Positions 1 through 7,311 of a DNA stretch of 64,000 nucleotides are shown in pieces (within the stretch, counting starts at the first letter, position 1; every line of letters starts with the position of its first letter). The stretch is from Flavobacterium difficile (lineage in GTDB: Bacteria > Bacteroidota > Bacteroidia > Flavobacteriales > Flavobacteriaceae). The notes beneath the pieces were generated by a model. That model ran no database searches, was not told where the DNA came from, and was given only the letters and a program-made list of their open reading frames with translations. Location of the stretch: contig NZ_JAAJBT010000007.1 of assembly GCF_011392115.1 (NCBI RefSeq), positions 124,001-188,000 on the forward strand, read 5' to 3'. The translations under genes and the position numbers were made by a program.

Positions 1-860
1 AAGTAAAATTCAACTTAAATGAAAATGCTGAACCGGTTGGTGTATATTTCAAACAAAGTAAAGATGCCAATCATTTGATTGAAGAATTCATGTTATTAGC
101 GAACAGAAAAGTAGCCGAATTTATTGGAAAACAAAAGAAAACGTTTGTATACCGAATTCACGATGAACCTAATGAAGATAAATTATTTGGTTTACAAAAT
201 GTGATTTCAAAATTTGGTTATAATTTAAATTTGAGGTCGAAACAAGATATTTCAACTTCTTTAAATAAATTATTAACAGAGGTTCAAGGTAAGAAAGAAC
301 AAAATATGGTAGATACGCTTACAATTCGTTGTATGAGTAAGGCAGCCTATTCAACGAATAATATTGGGCATTACGGATTAGCGTTCGATTATTATTCGCA
401 TTTTACTTCGCCAATTCGTCGTTATCCCGATGTTATGGCACACCGTTTGTTACAGTTTTATTTAGATGGTGGCAAAAGTGTGAGTGAAGAATTGTTCGAA
501 GAAAAATGTATGCATTCTTCTGATAGAGAAAATTTAGCAGCAAAAGCAGAAAGAGATTCTATCAAATACATGCAAGTGAAATACATGCAAGACCATAAAG
601 ATCAAGAGTTTTTAGGTGTAGTTTCTGGAGTGACCGAATGGGGAATTTATGTAGAAATTATCGAAAACAAATGTGAAGGAATGGTGCGTATCAGAGAAAT
701 TAAAGACGATTATTACACCTTTGACGACAAACAATATGCCTTAGTAGGTGAAGTTTCTAAAAATTTAATACAATTAGGAGACGAAGTGTACGTTAAAGTT
801 AAGAATGCCGATTTAGTGAAAAAACAATTGGATTTTCATTTTGTTAGAGAGAATAAATAG
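1..860 (+). CDS. rnr: Ribonuclease R, C-terminal part (5' end outside window)
   Basis: The reading frame is already open at the window edge (first full codon at base 3), so this is a truncated view, not a broken gene. The visible 286 residues hold the end of the RNB catalytic domain, including the family signature HFTSPIRRYPDVMAHRL (around 400-450), and a C-terminal S1 RNA-binding domain (GVVSGVTEWGIYVEI, from about 610). RNase R is a processive 3'-5' exoribonuclease that degrades structured RNA in the cytoplasm. A TTG at base 75 is internal and should not be read as the start. Family assignment is secure; the missing N-terminus (cold-shock domains) cannot be inspected. No terminator hairpin is obvious directly after the stop, where a repeat-rich spacer begins. 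Confidence 0.93.
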   Translation, partial: VKFNLNENAEPVGVYFKQSKDANHLIEEFMLLANRKVAEFIGKQKKTFVYRIHDEPNEDKLFGLQNVISKFGYNLNLRSKQDISTSLNKLLTEVQGKKEQNMVDTLTIRCMSKAAYSTNNIGHYGLAFDYYSHFTSPIRRYPDVMAHRLLQFYLDGGKSVSEELFEEKCMHSSDRENLAAKAERDSIKYMQVKYMQDHKDQEFLGVVSGVTEWGIYVEIIENKCEGMVRIREIKDDYYTFDDKQYALVGEVSKNLIQLGDEVYVKVKNADLVKKQLDFHFVRENK

Positions 861-865
861 TTTTT

Positions 866-920
866 AGTCGAAGTATTCAGTCACAGTTACAGTGTTCAGT
901 CGCAGTTTTTAGTGTTCAGT
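866..920. repeat. Degenerate CAGT-type short-period array
   Basis: The spacer after rnr contains repeated CAGT cores (CAGTCA, CAGTTA, CAGTG, TTCAGTCG, CAG, TTCAGT) spaced about 6-7 bases. It resembles the arrays at 3084-3145, 15364-15510 and 39590-39621. Non-coding; function unknown. Confidence 0.55.
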
Positions 921-945
921 TTAAATAGAATATTAATACACAATT

Positions 946-984
946 GTCATTCTGTCCCGAAATTTCGGGATTATTTCAGCATCT
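946..984. repeat. Dispersed palindromic intergenic element (GTCATnCTG...TTCAGnATCT type)
   Basis: Begins GTCATTCTG and ends TTCAGCATCT, with a perfect 16-bp palindrome TCCCGAAATTTCGGGA (955-970) inside. Related elements lie at 4872-4897, 19840-19890, 29453-29480 and 37029-37065. Such elements are common between genes in Flavobacteriaceae; function unknown. Confidence 0.55.
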
Positions 985-999
985 TTAAATATATAATTT

Positions 1000-1674
1000 A
1001 TGAAAACCAATTTTTTAACTTTTTTAGCTTTTTCTATTTTTTCAATTTCTTTCGCTCAAACCGAGAAATCTGTGGGTGATTTTAATAAAGTCACTTCATT
1101 TGATCAAATTGATGTGTTATTGCTTCCAGGTACTGAAAATAAAGTTATTTTACAAGGCACTAATTCAGAAGAAGTTGAATTGGTAAATAATAACGGCGAA
1201 TTAAAAATTCGTTTACCTTTAGGAAAAATTTTAAAAGGTGACGACATTTCTGCAACAGTATATTATAAAAAATTAGATGCAGTTGAAGCCAACGAAGGCA
1301 GTAGAATATCGTCTTCAAATGAAATTAAAGCTATTGGTTTCGATATTATTTCAAAAGAAGGCTCAGAGGTAGTTTTAAAAAATTTAGTCGCGGATAAGTT
1401 AACCGTTCGTTGCGGCGCTGGTAGTATTGTTACTGTAAAAGGCAATGTAAAAAACCAGGATATTTTATCTAATTCGGGTGCTAAATATGATGGACAAGAT
1501 TGTATTACACAACAAACTGTAGTTACAGTAAATGCTGGTGGTTTAGCTAATGTTTATGCTTCTGATTTAGTAGATGCTAAAACAAGAGCTGGTGGAACGA
1601 TTACCATTTTTGGAAAACCCAAACAAATTAATCAGAAAACGGTTGCTGGAGGAAAAATTATTCAAGCGAAATAA
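1000..1674 (+). CDS. Secreted head-GIN domain (DUF2807) protein
   Basis: 224 residues. An N-terminal signal peptide (Lys at residue 3, hydrophobic stretch, Phe-Ala-Gln at 18-20) predicts export. The rest is an Asp/Gly/Val-rich beta-structured repeat (for example VEANEGSRISS, AGSIVTVKGNV, NAGGLANVYAS) typical of the DUF2807 'putative auto-transporter adhesin, head GIN' family, a right-handed beta-helix fold of unknown biochemical role frequent in Bacteroidota. Stand-alone gene between rnr and a LysE-type exporter, closed by a strong terminator at 1692-1727. ATG start is supported by the signal peptide. No catalytic residues are recognisable; an adhesive or envelope role is inference only. Confidence 0.8.
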   Translation: MKTNFLTFLAFSIFSISFAQTEKSVGDFNKVTSFDQIDVLLLPGTENKVILQGTNSEEVELVNNNGELKIRLPLGKILKGDDISATVYYKKLDAVEANEGSRISSSNEIKAIGFDIISKEGSEVVLKNLVADKLTVRCGAGSIVTVKGNVKNQDILSNSGAKYDGQDCITQQTVVTVNAGGLANVYASDLVDAKTRAGGTITIFGKPKQINQKTVAGGKIIQAK

Positions 1675-1691
1675 AATATAAATTTTGTACA

Positions 1692-1727
1692 TAAAAACCC
1701 ATAAGTTGAATCTTGTGGGTTTTTTTA
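1692..1727 (+). terminator. Rho-independent terminator after DUF2807 gene
   Basis: Stem AAAACCCATAAG / CTTGTGGGTTTT with a short loop, followed by a T run. Confidence 0.85.
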
Positions 1728-1750
1728 TTTAATTTTTATTAACTTCGTAT

Positions 1751-1778
1751 TTCAAACTTCAAACTTCGAACTTTTAAA
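1751..1778. repeat. Heptad array (TTCAAAC x3) directly before LysE-type gene
   Basis: TTCAAAC, TTCAAAC, TTCGAAC, TTTTAAA in exact 7-base register, ending on the A of the start codon at 1778. One of several 7-bp arrays in the window placed right upstream of genes. Confidence 0.6.
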
Positions 1779-2461
1779 TGATTCACGATATATTACTAGC
1801 CATTCCTTGGGCATTTTTGTTAGCCATTTCAATTGGACCGGGTTTTTTTATGTTATTAGAAACCAGTATCACTAAAGGTTTTAAAGCGGCTTTTACATTC
1901 GATTTGGGAATTGTTTTTAGTGATTTTATTTTTATATTAATTGCTTATTTTGCTACCAATCAAATACTTGCTCAATTAAAAGATAATCCTGTTATTTATA
2001 TTATTGGTGGCTTAATTATGTCTAGTTATGGAATCGTTTCTTATGTGGCTCTAAAGAAAAAATTCAACGAAAAATTAGAGGATGAAGATGAAGATATTTC
2101 TAAAAATAATTATTTAGGTTTATTTTTTAAAGGTTTTTTTCTTAACATAATTAATATTGGAATTCTTGGTTTTTGGATGATGGTTATCATTACACAAGGT
2201 CCACAATTAGAAATGAAACCGTTTAGAATATTTACTTTCTTTACTTTTACTTTATTGTTTTATTTAGGTATTGATGTGTTTAAAATATTGTTAGCGAAGC
2301 AGTTAAAACACAAACTAACTCCCACTAATATTTATAAAATTAAACGAATTATAAGTATTGTCATTTTAATTTTCGGTGTGTTTTTGATATTGCAAGGCAT
2401 TTTCCCGAAAGGAAAAGATATTGTAGAAGATAGATTAGGAATTGAACATGTTGGGGAATAA
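1778..2461 (+). CDS. LysE/RhtB-family amino-acid exporter
   Basis: 227-residue integral membrane protein with about six hydrophobic segments. The N-terminal helix with the conserved SIGPGFFMLLETSITKGFKAA block (about residues 18-38) and the Asp in the following FDLGIVFSDF helix are characteristic of the LysE/RhtB translocator superfamily, which effluxes amino acids or related small molecules across the inner membrane. The substrate cannot be told from sequence. A charged cytoplasmic loop (EKLEDEDEDISKN) separates helices three and four. Monocistronic, followed by the convergent tRNA-Cys terminator region. Confidence 0.8.
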   Translation: MIHDILLAIPWAFLLAISIGPGFFMLLETSITKGFKAAFTFDLGIVFSDFIFILIAYFATNQILAQLKDNPVIYIIGGLIMSSYGIVSYVALKKKFNEKLEDEDEDISKNNYLGLFFKGFFLNIINIGILGFWMMVIITQGPQLEMKPFRIFTFFTFTLLFYLGIDVFKILLAKQLKHKLTPTNIYKIKRIISIVILIFGVFLILQGIFPKGKDIVEDRLGIEHVGE

Positions 2462-2470
2462 TATTTACCA

Positions 2471-2504
2471 TAAAAAAAGAGCTACTATTTCTAGTAACTC
2501 TTTC
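2471..2504 (-). terminator. Terminator of the tRNA-Cys transcript
   Basis: On the minus strand: AGAGTTACTA, short loop, TAGTAGCTCT (one G-U pair) followed by seven T. It lies just downstream of the tRNA 3' end and may also act on the convergent LysE-type transcript. Confidence 0.75.
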
Positions 2505-2506
2505 TG

Positions 2507-2577
2507 AGGCATCGTCCGGATTCGAACCGGAGTAGACGGTTTTGCAGACCGGTGCCTAGCCGCTCGGCCACGACGCC
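2507..2577 (-). tRNA. trnC: tRNA-Cys (anticodon GCA)
   Basis: The minus strand folds as a 71-nt cloverleaf: acceptor GGCGTCG / CGATGCC (one G-U), D-arm with GGCTAGGC, anticodon arm CCGGT-CTGCAAA-ACCG with anticodon GCA, and T-arm CCGGTTCGAATCCGG. The discriminator base is U, as expected for tRNA-Cys. The 3' CCA is not encoded. Own promoter (-7 box at 2590-2597) and terminator, so transcribed as a single gene. Confidence 0.96.
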
Positions 2578-2589
2578 ATAATTGGATTG

Positions 2590-2597
2590 CAAATATA
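2590..2597 (-). promoter_or_regulatory. -7 promoter element (TATATTTG) of tRNA-Cys
   Basis: Exact match to the Bacteroidota -7 consensus TAnnTTTG on the minus strand, 12 bases before the mature tRNA 5' end. The position of the -33 element is occupied by the heptad array at 2602-2636. Confidence 0.75.
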
Positions 2598-2601
2598 CTA
2601 A

Positions 2602-2636
2602 AAAAGTTAAAAGTTAAAAGTTAAAAGTCAAAAGTT
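2602..2636. repeat. Heptad array (AAAAGTT x5)
   Basis: Five consecutive 7-mers: AAAAGTT three times, AAAAGTC, AAAAGTT. It lies immediately upstream (minus strand) of the tRNA-Cys -7 box. Confidence 0.75.
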
Positions 2637-2711
2637 TTTAAATTTATTTTAATTTCTAAGTTACCTTTTTGTAACTATTCATTAATTACTTTTCACTTTA
2701 TTCTAAAAAAA

Positions 2712-3068
2712 CTATCTTTTTTTCTTCATTATAATCGTAACTCCTTCAACATCACCACCAATTGGCGGATTTAGTTTTGTAACTTCAACTTCAATTTTTG
2801 TTACCATATGAAGTTCTTTCAACACTCTATCTATAATTCTTTTGGCTACATGTTCTAAAAGTTTGGCTCTTATTGCCATTTCTTCTACCACAATTCGGTT
2901 CAAATCAACATAATCTACTGTGTCAGTTAGTGCATCTGTTTGTGCCGAAGGTTCTAAATTGGTTTTTATCGTTAAATCTACTCGGTAATCACTGCCAATT
3001 TTTGCTTCCTCTTCTAAACAACCATGGTAAGAAAAAGTACGAATATTTGTTAATTTTATGGTTCCCAT
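2712..3068 (-). CDS. folB: Dihydroneopterin aldolase
   Basis: 118 residues, the usual FolB length. The N-terminal IRTFSYHGCLEEEAKIGSDY block (about 9-28), the DTVDYVDLNRIV segment and the LLEHVAKRI active-site region match FolB, which converts 7,8-dihydroneopterin to 6-hydroxymethyl-7,8-dihydropterin plus glycolaldehyde in folate synthesis. The C-terminal VTKLNPPIGGDVEGVTI block matches the substrate-pocket region with its conserved Pro. Single gene divergent from glnS; no other folate genes nearby. Confidence 0.93.
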   Translation of the reverse strand: MGTIKLTNIRTFSYHGCLEEEAKIGSDYRVDLTIKTNLEPSAQTDALTDTVDYVDLNRIVVEEMAIRAKLLEHVAKRIIDRVLKELHMVTKIEVEVTKLNPPIGGDVEGVTIIMKKKR

Positions 3069-3083
3069 TTTTTTACTTTGTAG

Positions 3084-3145
3084 TTACATTTTACAGTTAC
3101 AGTTTACAGTCTTTTAAACTCATAAACATTTTAAACTTATAAACT
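3084..3145. repeat. Short-period array between folB and glnS
   Basis: First a TTACAGT-type array (acagtt / acagttt / acagtc), then two 17-base direct repeats, TTTTAAACTCATAAACA (3112-3128) and TTTTAAACTTATAAACT (3129-3145). The array ends 6 bases before the glnS -7 box. Confidence 0.65.
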
Positions 3146-3151
3146 TATTGT

Positions 3152-3159
3152 TATCTTTG
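3152..3159 (+). promoter_or_regulatory. -7 promoter element (TATCTTTG) of glnS
   Basis: Exact TAnnTTTG match 18 bases before the ATG at 3178. Its position excludes the upstream in-frame TTG at 3148 as the start codon, because that codon would precede the promoter. Confidence 0.75.
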
Positions 3160-3177
3160 TCAAAATTACAAATTCTT

Positions 3178-4860
3178 ATGTCTACAGAAGAAAAATCTTT
3201 AAATTTTATAGAACAAATTATTGAAGACGATTTAAAAAACGGTTTGTCTGCTGACAAATTACGTTTCCGTTTTCCACCAGAACCAAATGGGTATTTACAC
3301 GTAGGTCATGCCAGTGCGATTTGCCTTAATTTTGGCTTAGGTATAGATTATAAAGCACCAGTTAATTTACGTTTTGACGATACAAATCCTTCAAAAGAAG
3401 AACAAGAATTTGTAGATGCGATTAAAAAAGACGTAGAATGGCTAGGTTTTAAATGGGATAAAGAATGTTATGCTTCTGATTATTTCCAACAGTTGTATGA
3501 TTGGGCTGTAGAATTAATCAAAAAAGATAAAGCGTATGTGGACAGTCAATCTTCTGAAGATATGGCTATTCAAAAAGGAACACCTACTACACCGGGTACA
3601 GATTCTCCTTTCAGAAATCGTTCTATTGAAGAAAATCTTGACCTTTTTACCCGTATGAAAAACGGTGAATTCGAAAAAGGAACGCATGTGTTACGTGCTA
3701 AAATTTCTATGGGCGCGAACAACATGTTAATGCGTGATCCAATTATTTACCGCATCATGCACGCCCATCATCACAGAACGGGTAACGATTGGTGTATATA
3801 TCCAATGTACGATTGGGCACACGGTGAAAGTGATTATTTAGAACAAATTTCACACTCATTTTGTACCTTAGAATTTTTACCACATAGAGAATTATACGAT
3901 TGGTTTTTAAATCAAATTTATGACGAATCGAAAGTTAGACCAAAGCAAAGAGAATTTGCACGTAGAAATTTATCACATACGGTAGTTTCTAAACGTAAAT
4001 TAGCCCAATTAGTTGATGAAAAGCATGTTACAGGTTGGGATGATCCTCGAATGAGTACCATTTCTGGTATGAGAAGACGTGGAATTACTGCTGCTGCAAT
4101 TCGAAATTTTGCCAAAACTATTGGTATTGCAAAACGTACGAATTTAATTGATGTTTCTTTATTAGATTTCTGTATTCGTGAAGATTTAAACAAAGTAGCG
4201 CCTCGTGTAATGGCTGTTTTAAACCCTGTAAAGTTAGTAATTACTAACTATCCTGACGGTCAAGAAGAATGGCTACAAGCTGAAAATAATCCGGAGGAAG
4301 AAGTTATGACGTACAGACAAGTACCTTTTTCTAAAGAAATTTATATCGAAAGAGAAGATTTTCAAGAAGAAGCACATAAGAAATTTTTCCGTTTGACTTT
4401 AGGAACAGAAGTTCGTTTAAAAAACGCATACATCATTAAAGGTGAATCTGTTGTAAAAGATGCAGATGGAAATATTACAGAAATTCATTGTACATATGAT
4501 GTTGATTCTAAGTCGGGAAGTGGAACAGAAGCTAGTAATAGAAAAGTTAAAGGTGTGATTCACTGGGTTTCTATTGCACATGCAAAAGAAGCAGAAGTTA
4601 GAGTTTACGACCGATTATTCACTCATGAAAATCCAGATGGAAACAAAGAGGTTGATTTTAAAGAATTTATCAATCCAAATTCTTTAGAAATCATTACGGG
4701 TTATGTAGAACCAAGTTTACAAACTGCTAAAGAATTAGATCATTTTCAATTTCAACGATTAGGTTATTTTTGTGTGGATAGAGATTCTACTGCTGAAAAA
4801 TTAGTATTTAACAAAACAGTTGGTTTAAGAGATACTTGGGCCAAAGTTTCAGAACAGTAA
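3178..4860 (+). CDS. glnS: Glutaminyl-tRNA synthetase
   Basis: 560 residues from ATG 3178. The class I HIGH motif appears as PPEPNGYLHVGHA near residue 38, and the KMSKS equivalent as VVSKRKL near residue 273; between them are the GlnRS-typical RFDDTNP and RTGNDWCIYPMYDWAHG blocks. The C-terminal half is the GlnRS beta-barrel anticodon domain. Presence of GlnRS implies direct charging of tRNA-Gln. The gene is monocistronic with its own promoter and a strong terminator. A longer reading frame from TTG 3148 is rejected because it would start upstream of the promoter. Confidence 0.96.
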   Translation: MSTEEKSLNFIEQIIEDDLKNGLSADKLRFRFPPEPNGYLHVGHASAICLNFGLGIDYKAPVNLRFDDTNPSKEEQEFVDAIKKDVEWLGFKWDKECYASDYFQQLYDWAVELIKKDKAYVDSQSSEDMAIQKGTPTTPGTDSPFRNRSIEENLDLFTRMKNGEFEKGTHVLRAKISMGANNMLMRDPIIYRIMHAHHHRTGNDWCIYPMYDWAHGESDYLEQISHSFCTLEFLPHRELYDWFLNQIYDESKVRPKQREFARRNLSHTVVSKRKLAQLVDEKHVTGWDDPRMSTISGMRRRGITAAAIRNFAKTIGIAKRTNLIDVSLLDFCIREDLNKVAPRVMAVLNPVKLVITNYPDGQEEWLQAENNPEEEVMTYRQVPFSKEIYIEREDFQEEAHKKFFRLTLGTEVRLKNAYIIKGESVVKDADGNITEIHCTYDVDSKSGSGTEASNRKVKGVIHWVSIAHAKEAEVRVYDRLFTHENPDGNKEVDFKEFINPNSLEIITGYVEPSLQTAKELDHFQFQRLGYFCVDRDSTAEKLVFNKTVGLRDTWAKVSEQ

Positions 4861-4871
4861 AAAATACGTTT

Positions 4872-4897
4872 GTCATGCTGAACTCGTTTCAGCATCT
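4872..4897. repeat. Dispersed palindromic element
   Basis: GTCATGCTGAACTCG...TTCAGCATCT: arms ATGCTGAA / TTCAGCAT form an 8-bp hairpin. Same family as 946-984. Confidence 0.6.
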
Positions 4898-4906
4898 TTA
4901 TATTTA

Positions 4907-4940
4907 AACCTACAAGAAAAAATCTTGTAGGTTTTTTTTA
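4907..4940 (+). terminator. Terminator after glnS
   Basis: Perfect stem AACCTACAAGA / TCTTGTAGGTT, A-rich loop, then a T run. Confidence 0.9.
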
Positions 4941-5266
4941 TTCTAAATTTTTTTTGGAATCATAATTATAAATATACATTATTTAAATCTTTTGTATTAT
5001 ATATATAACCTATTATTTATAAAAACTATAATAAAGTTAAAAATTATAATTAAAAACTTAATAAAACGACTTTCATAAATTAATTATAAAGGAATATTAT
5101 TTTTACTTAAAGTATTTTTACATCTATAAATAAAAAACTTTCTTAAATCGCTTTATTTTAGTTTTAGATTAAAAATAGCTCAAAAAAATACGTTTTCAGG
5201 TTTAACTACGATTTAACACAACTTCATAATGAATTTTGTAATTTTATTAATATTAAAAAAAAAGTT
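4941..5266. other. AT-rich non-coding gap before the YtxH operon
   Basis: About 325 bases, nearly all A and T, with no recognisable RNA gene, repeat or long reading frame. It must hold the promoter of the following operon, but no clean TAnnTTTG box can be assigned with confidence. Confidence 0.5.
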
Positions 5267-5596
5267 ATGGCAAACAACAATGGAAATAATGCAATCGCAC
5301 TTTTACTTGGTGCAGCAATCGGAGTTGGAGTAGGAATTTTATTTGCTCCAGATAAAGGTTCAAAAACCAGAGCCAAATTGAAAAATAATTTTGACGATTG
5401 GAAAATTGATGTTAATAATAAATTAGCCGATTATGAAGAAGACATCAGAGCTAAACTTTCGGGTTCAAAAGAAGACTTAAAAGAAACTGTTGAAAATTTT
5501 CTTTCCAACTCAAGTTATAAAGCGGAAGAAGCCATTTCATTTCTAGAAGAAAAATTAGCTGAATTAAAGATACAAAACGCTAAACTTCAAAAATAA
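5267..5596 (+). CDS. YtxH-domain protein
   Basis: 109 residues. The N-terminus has one glycine-rich membrane segment (ALLLGAAIGVGVGILFAPDKG, about residues 11-31), followed by a long charged amphipathic helix region (residues 35-109), the arrangement of YtxH-family proteins. In Firmicutes relatives are general-stress proteins; the role in Bacteroidota is unknown. First gene of a three-gene unit: its TAA overlaps the next ATG by one base (TAATG), so the genes are translationally coupled. Confidence 0.8.
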   Translation: MANNNGNNAIALLLGAAIGVGVGILFAPDKGSKTRAKLKNNFDDWKIDVNNKLADYEEDIRAKLSGSKEDLKETVENFLSNSSYKAEEAISFLEEKLAELKIQNAKLQK

Positions 5597-5946
5597 TGGC
5601 TTTTGAAGAATTAAAAGAAAATACTGAAGCTATTCAAGAAAATGCAAAAGCATATCTTGAAAGTAGTATTGCGTACTATAAACTTTGGGGTTTTAAAGTC
5701 GCCATGAAGTCTACTACTTTGATGCTAAAGTTTTTTCTTATTGCTATTTGTTTATCTATAGTATTACTTTTTGTTTCAGTTGCTGGCGCCTTTGCTTTAG
5801 CTAATGTTTTAGGAAGTTATCCTTTAGGTTTTTTATGTGTTGCTGGAATTTATTTAATTTTAGCTTTACTTTTATTTTTAGTAAAAGACAAAATTGTAGA
5901 AGGAACTATTTTAGAAAAATTCTCAGAAATATTTTTTAACGATTAA
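5596..5946 (+). CDS. Holin-X-like / phage-holin-family membrane protein
   Basis: 116 residues with an N-terminal amphipathic helix (residues 1-35) and two strong transmembrane helices (about 40-65 and 75-95) separated by a short Gly/Pro turn (LGSYPLGF). This is the pattern of the Phage_holin_3_6 / 'putative holin-X' family that is usually chromosomal and not phage-linked; no phage genes are nearby. Coupled to the YtxH gene upstream (1-base overlap) and to the small protein 3 bases downstream. A membrane-stress role is inferred from the company it keeps; lytic function is unlikely. Confidence 0.7.
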   Translation: MAFEELKENTEAIQENAKAYLESSIAYYKLWGFKVAMKSTTLMLKFFLIAICLSIVLLFVSVAGAFALANVLGSYPLGFLCVAGIYLILALLLFLVKDKIVEGTILEKFSEIFFND

Positions 5947-5948
5947 AT

Positions 5949-6203
5949 ATGGAACCTAAAAAATATTCCTCATATGCTGAGATCGAACGCGATTTAGAAA
6001 TTCTTAAATTAGAAAAAGAGATTTCTTATCAGAAAATGTTATTAAGTATTGATAAAACCAAGGAAAGTATTATGCCTTCCAAATCGGCAAGTTTAATTGG
6101 AAATATTTATCAGAAAGTATTTACGGGTACTTACGGCACCCTTTTAAAAATGATAATTCCTTATGTTTTCAACTGGTATCTAAATAAAAAAAGAGGCAAT
6201 TAA
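5949..6203 (+). CDS. Small conserved protein of the YtxH operon (possibly DUF6327-like)
   Basis: 84 residues. A charged N-terminal helix (SYAEIERDLEILKLEKEISY) precedes a weakly hydrophobic C-terminal helix (TLLKMIIPYVFNWYL) ending in KKRGN. I recognise it as the small third gene that often follows YtxH and holin-like genes in Flavobacteriaceae, probably DUF6327, but this name is from memory. No function is known. The stop codon lies in the loop of the terminator hairpin 6188-6214. Confidence 0.6.
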   Translation: MEPKKYSSYAEIERDLEILKLEKEISYQKMLLSIDKTKESIMPSKSASLIGNIYQKVFTGTYGTLLKMIIPYVFNWYLNKKRGN

Positions 6204-6214
6204 GCCTCTTTTCT
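6188..6214. terminator. Bidirectional terminator between YtxH operon and SPFH gene
   Basis: Stem AAAAGAGGC / GCCTCTTTT around the stop codon of the 84-residue gene, with A and T tracts on both sides, so it can serve the convergent SPFH gene as well. Confidence 0.8.
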
Positions 6215-6232
6215 GTTATTTAAACGTAACGT

Positions 6233-7213
6233 TTATGCTTCTGGACCACTAGTGTCACTAGGATTATAATCTGTTGAAGTATGGTTGTCAGATTTTTTTG
6301 CACGTTTTGGTTGGTTTTTCATCGTTTCTCCAATTTGGTTACTGGCTGTAAAACTTGCCACCATATTGTTTAACATGTCACTTCCCGCTTGTGGCGAATT
6401 TGGTAATAAAATCAAATTACTATTAGTATCTGCACCAATTGCTTGTAAGGTATCATAATGTTGCGTAACCACAATTAATGCTGAAGCTTCTTGAGAATTA
6501 ATTCCCACATTGTTTAAAACTTCTACACTTTCTACCAATCCACGAGCAATTTCACGTCTTTGATCCGCAATACCTTGACCTTGTAATTTTTTACTTTCTG
6601 CTTCCGCTTTAGCTTTAGCTACAATTCTAATACGTTGTGCTTCTGATTCAAATTCAGCAGCTGTTTTTTCACGGTCTGCCGCATTAATTCGGTTCATCGC
6701 ATTTTTTACTTGAATATCTGGATCAATATCTGTTACTAAAGTATTGATAATATCGTAACCATAAGTAGTCATCGATTCATTTAATTCGCGTTTTACTGCA
6801 ATGGCAATATCGTCTTTTCTTAAAAATACATCATCTAAAATTAATTTAGGAACTTCTGCTCGAACTACATCAAATACATAAGCTGTAATTTGATCATGCG
6901 GATATTCTAATTTATAAAAAGCTTCATACACTTTAGTTTGAATCACATTAAATTGTACAGATACTTTCATTTTAATGAAAACGTTGTCTTTAGTTTTCGT
7001 TTCGATAATTACATCTAATTGTTGAATTCTTAAGTTTACTCTACCTGCAATTCTGTCAATTACCGGAATTTTCAGTTGTAAACCCGAACTTCTAATACTT
7101 GTAAATTTTCCGAAACGCTCAATTACTACAGCGGTTTGTTGTTTTACAGTGAAAAAAGAACTTAATAAAATAAATAATCCCAAGACTAGGATTATGATTA
7201 ATAATGGCGTCAT
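6233..7213 (-). CDS. SPFH/Band 7 (stomatin-like) membrane protein
   Basis: 326 residues: an N-terminal membrane anchor (residues 3-23, PLLIIILVLGLFILLSSFF), then a band-7 domain beginning VKQQTAVVIERFGKF, with DVVRAEVPKLILDDVF and the NAADREKTAAEFESEAQR helix, and the GQGIADQRREIARGL block typical of the QmcA/stomatin branch. These proteins form large membrane-associated oligomers and often act with proteases in quality control. No NfeD partner gene is adjacent. Pro-rich charged C-terminal tail. Single gene, convergent with the YtxH operon. Confidence 0.88.
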   Translation of the reverse strand: MTPLLIIILVLGLFILLSSFFTVKQQTAVVIERFGKFTSIRSSGLQLKIPVIDRIAGRVNLRIQQLDVIIETKTKDNVFIKMKVSVQFNVIQTKVYEAFYKLEYPHDQITAYVFDVVRAEVPKLILDDVFLRKDDIAIAVKRELNESMTTYGYDIINTLVTDIDPDIQVKNAMNRINAADREKTAAEFESEAQRIRIVAKAKAEAESKKLQGQGIADQRREIARGLVESVEVLNNVGINSQEASALIVVTQHYDTLQAIGADTNSNLILLPNSPQAGSDMLNNMVASFTASNQIGETMKNQPKRAKKSDNHTSTDYNPSDTSGPEA

Positions 7214-7311
7214 AGTGAATAATTTTTTAGTTATACTTGTTATACGTTTGTTTTTAGTAAAAGTTACAATAATTAAATTATTATGTTACTTTTACGCCCT
7301 AATTTATATTT

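Noticed and set aside
2507..2577. tRNA-Cys as an integration site for a mobile island
   Set aside because: No integrase gene and no repeated tRNA 3' end found nearby; flanking genes are core functions.
5596..5946. Prophage remnant suggested by the holin-like protein
   Set aside because: No integrase, capsid, tail or lysin genes nearby, and this holin-like family is usually chromosomal next to YtxH genes.
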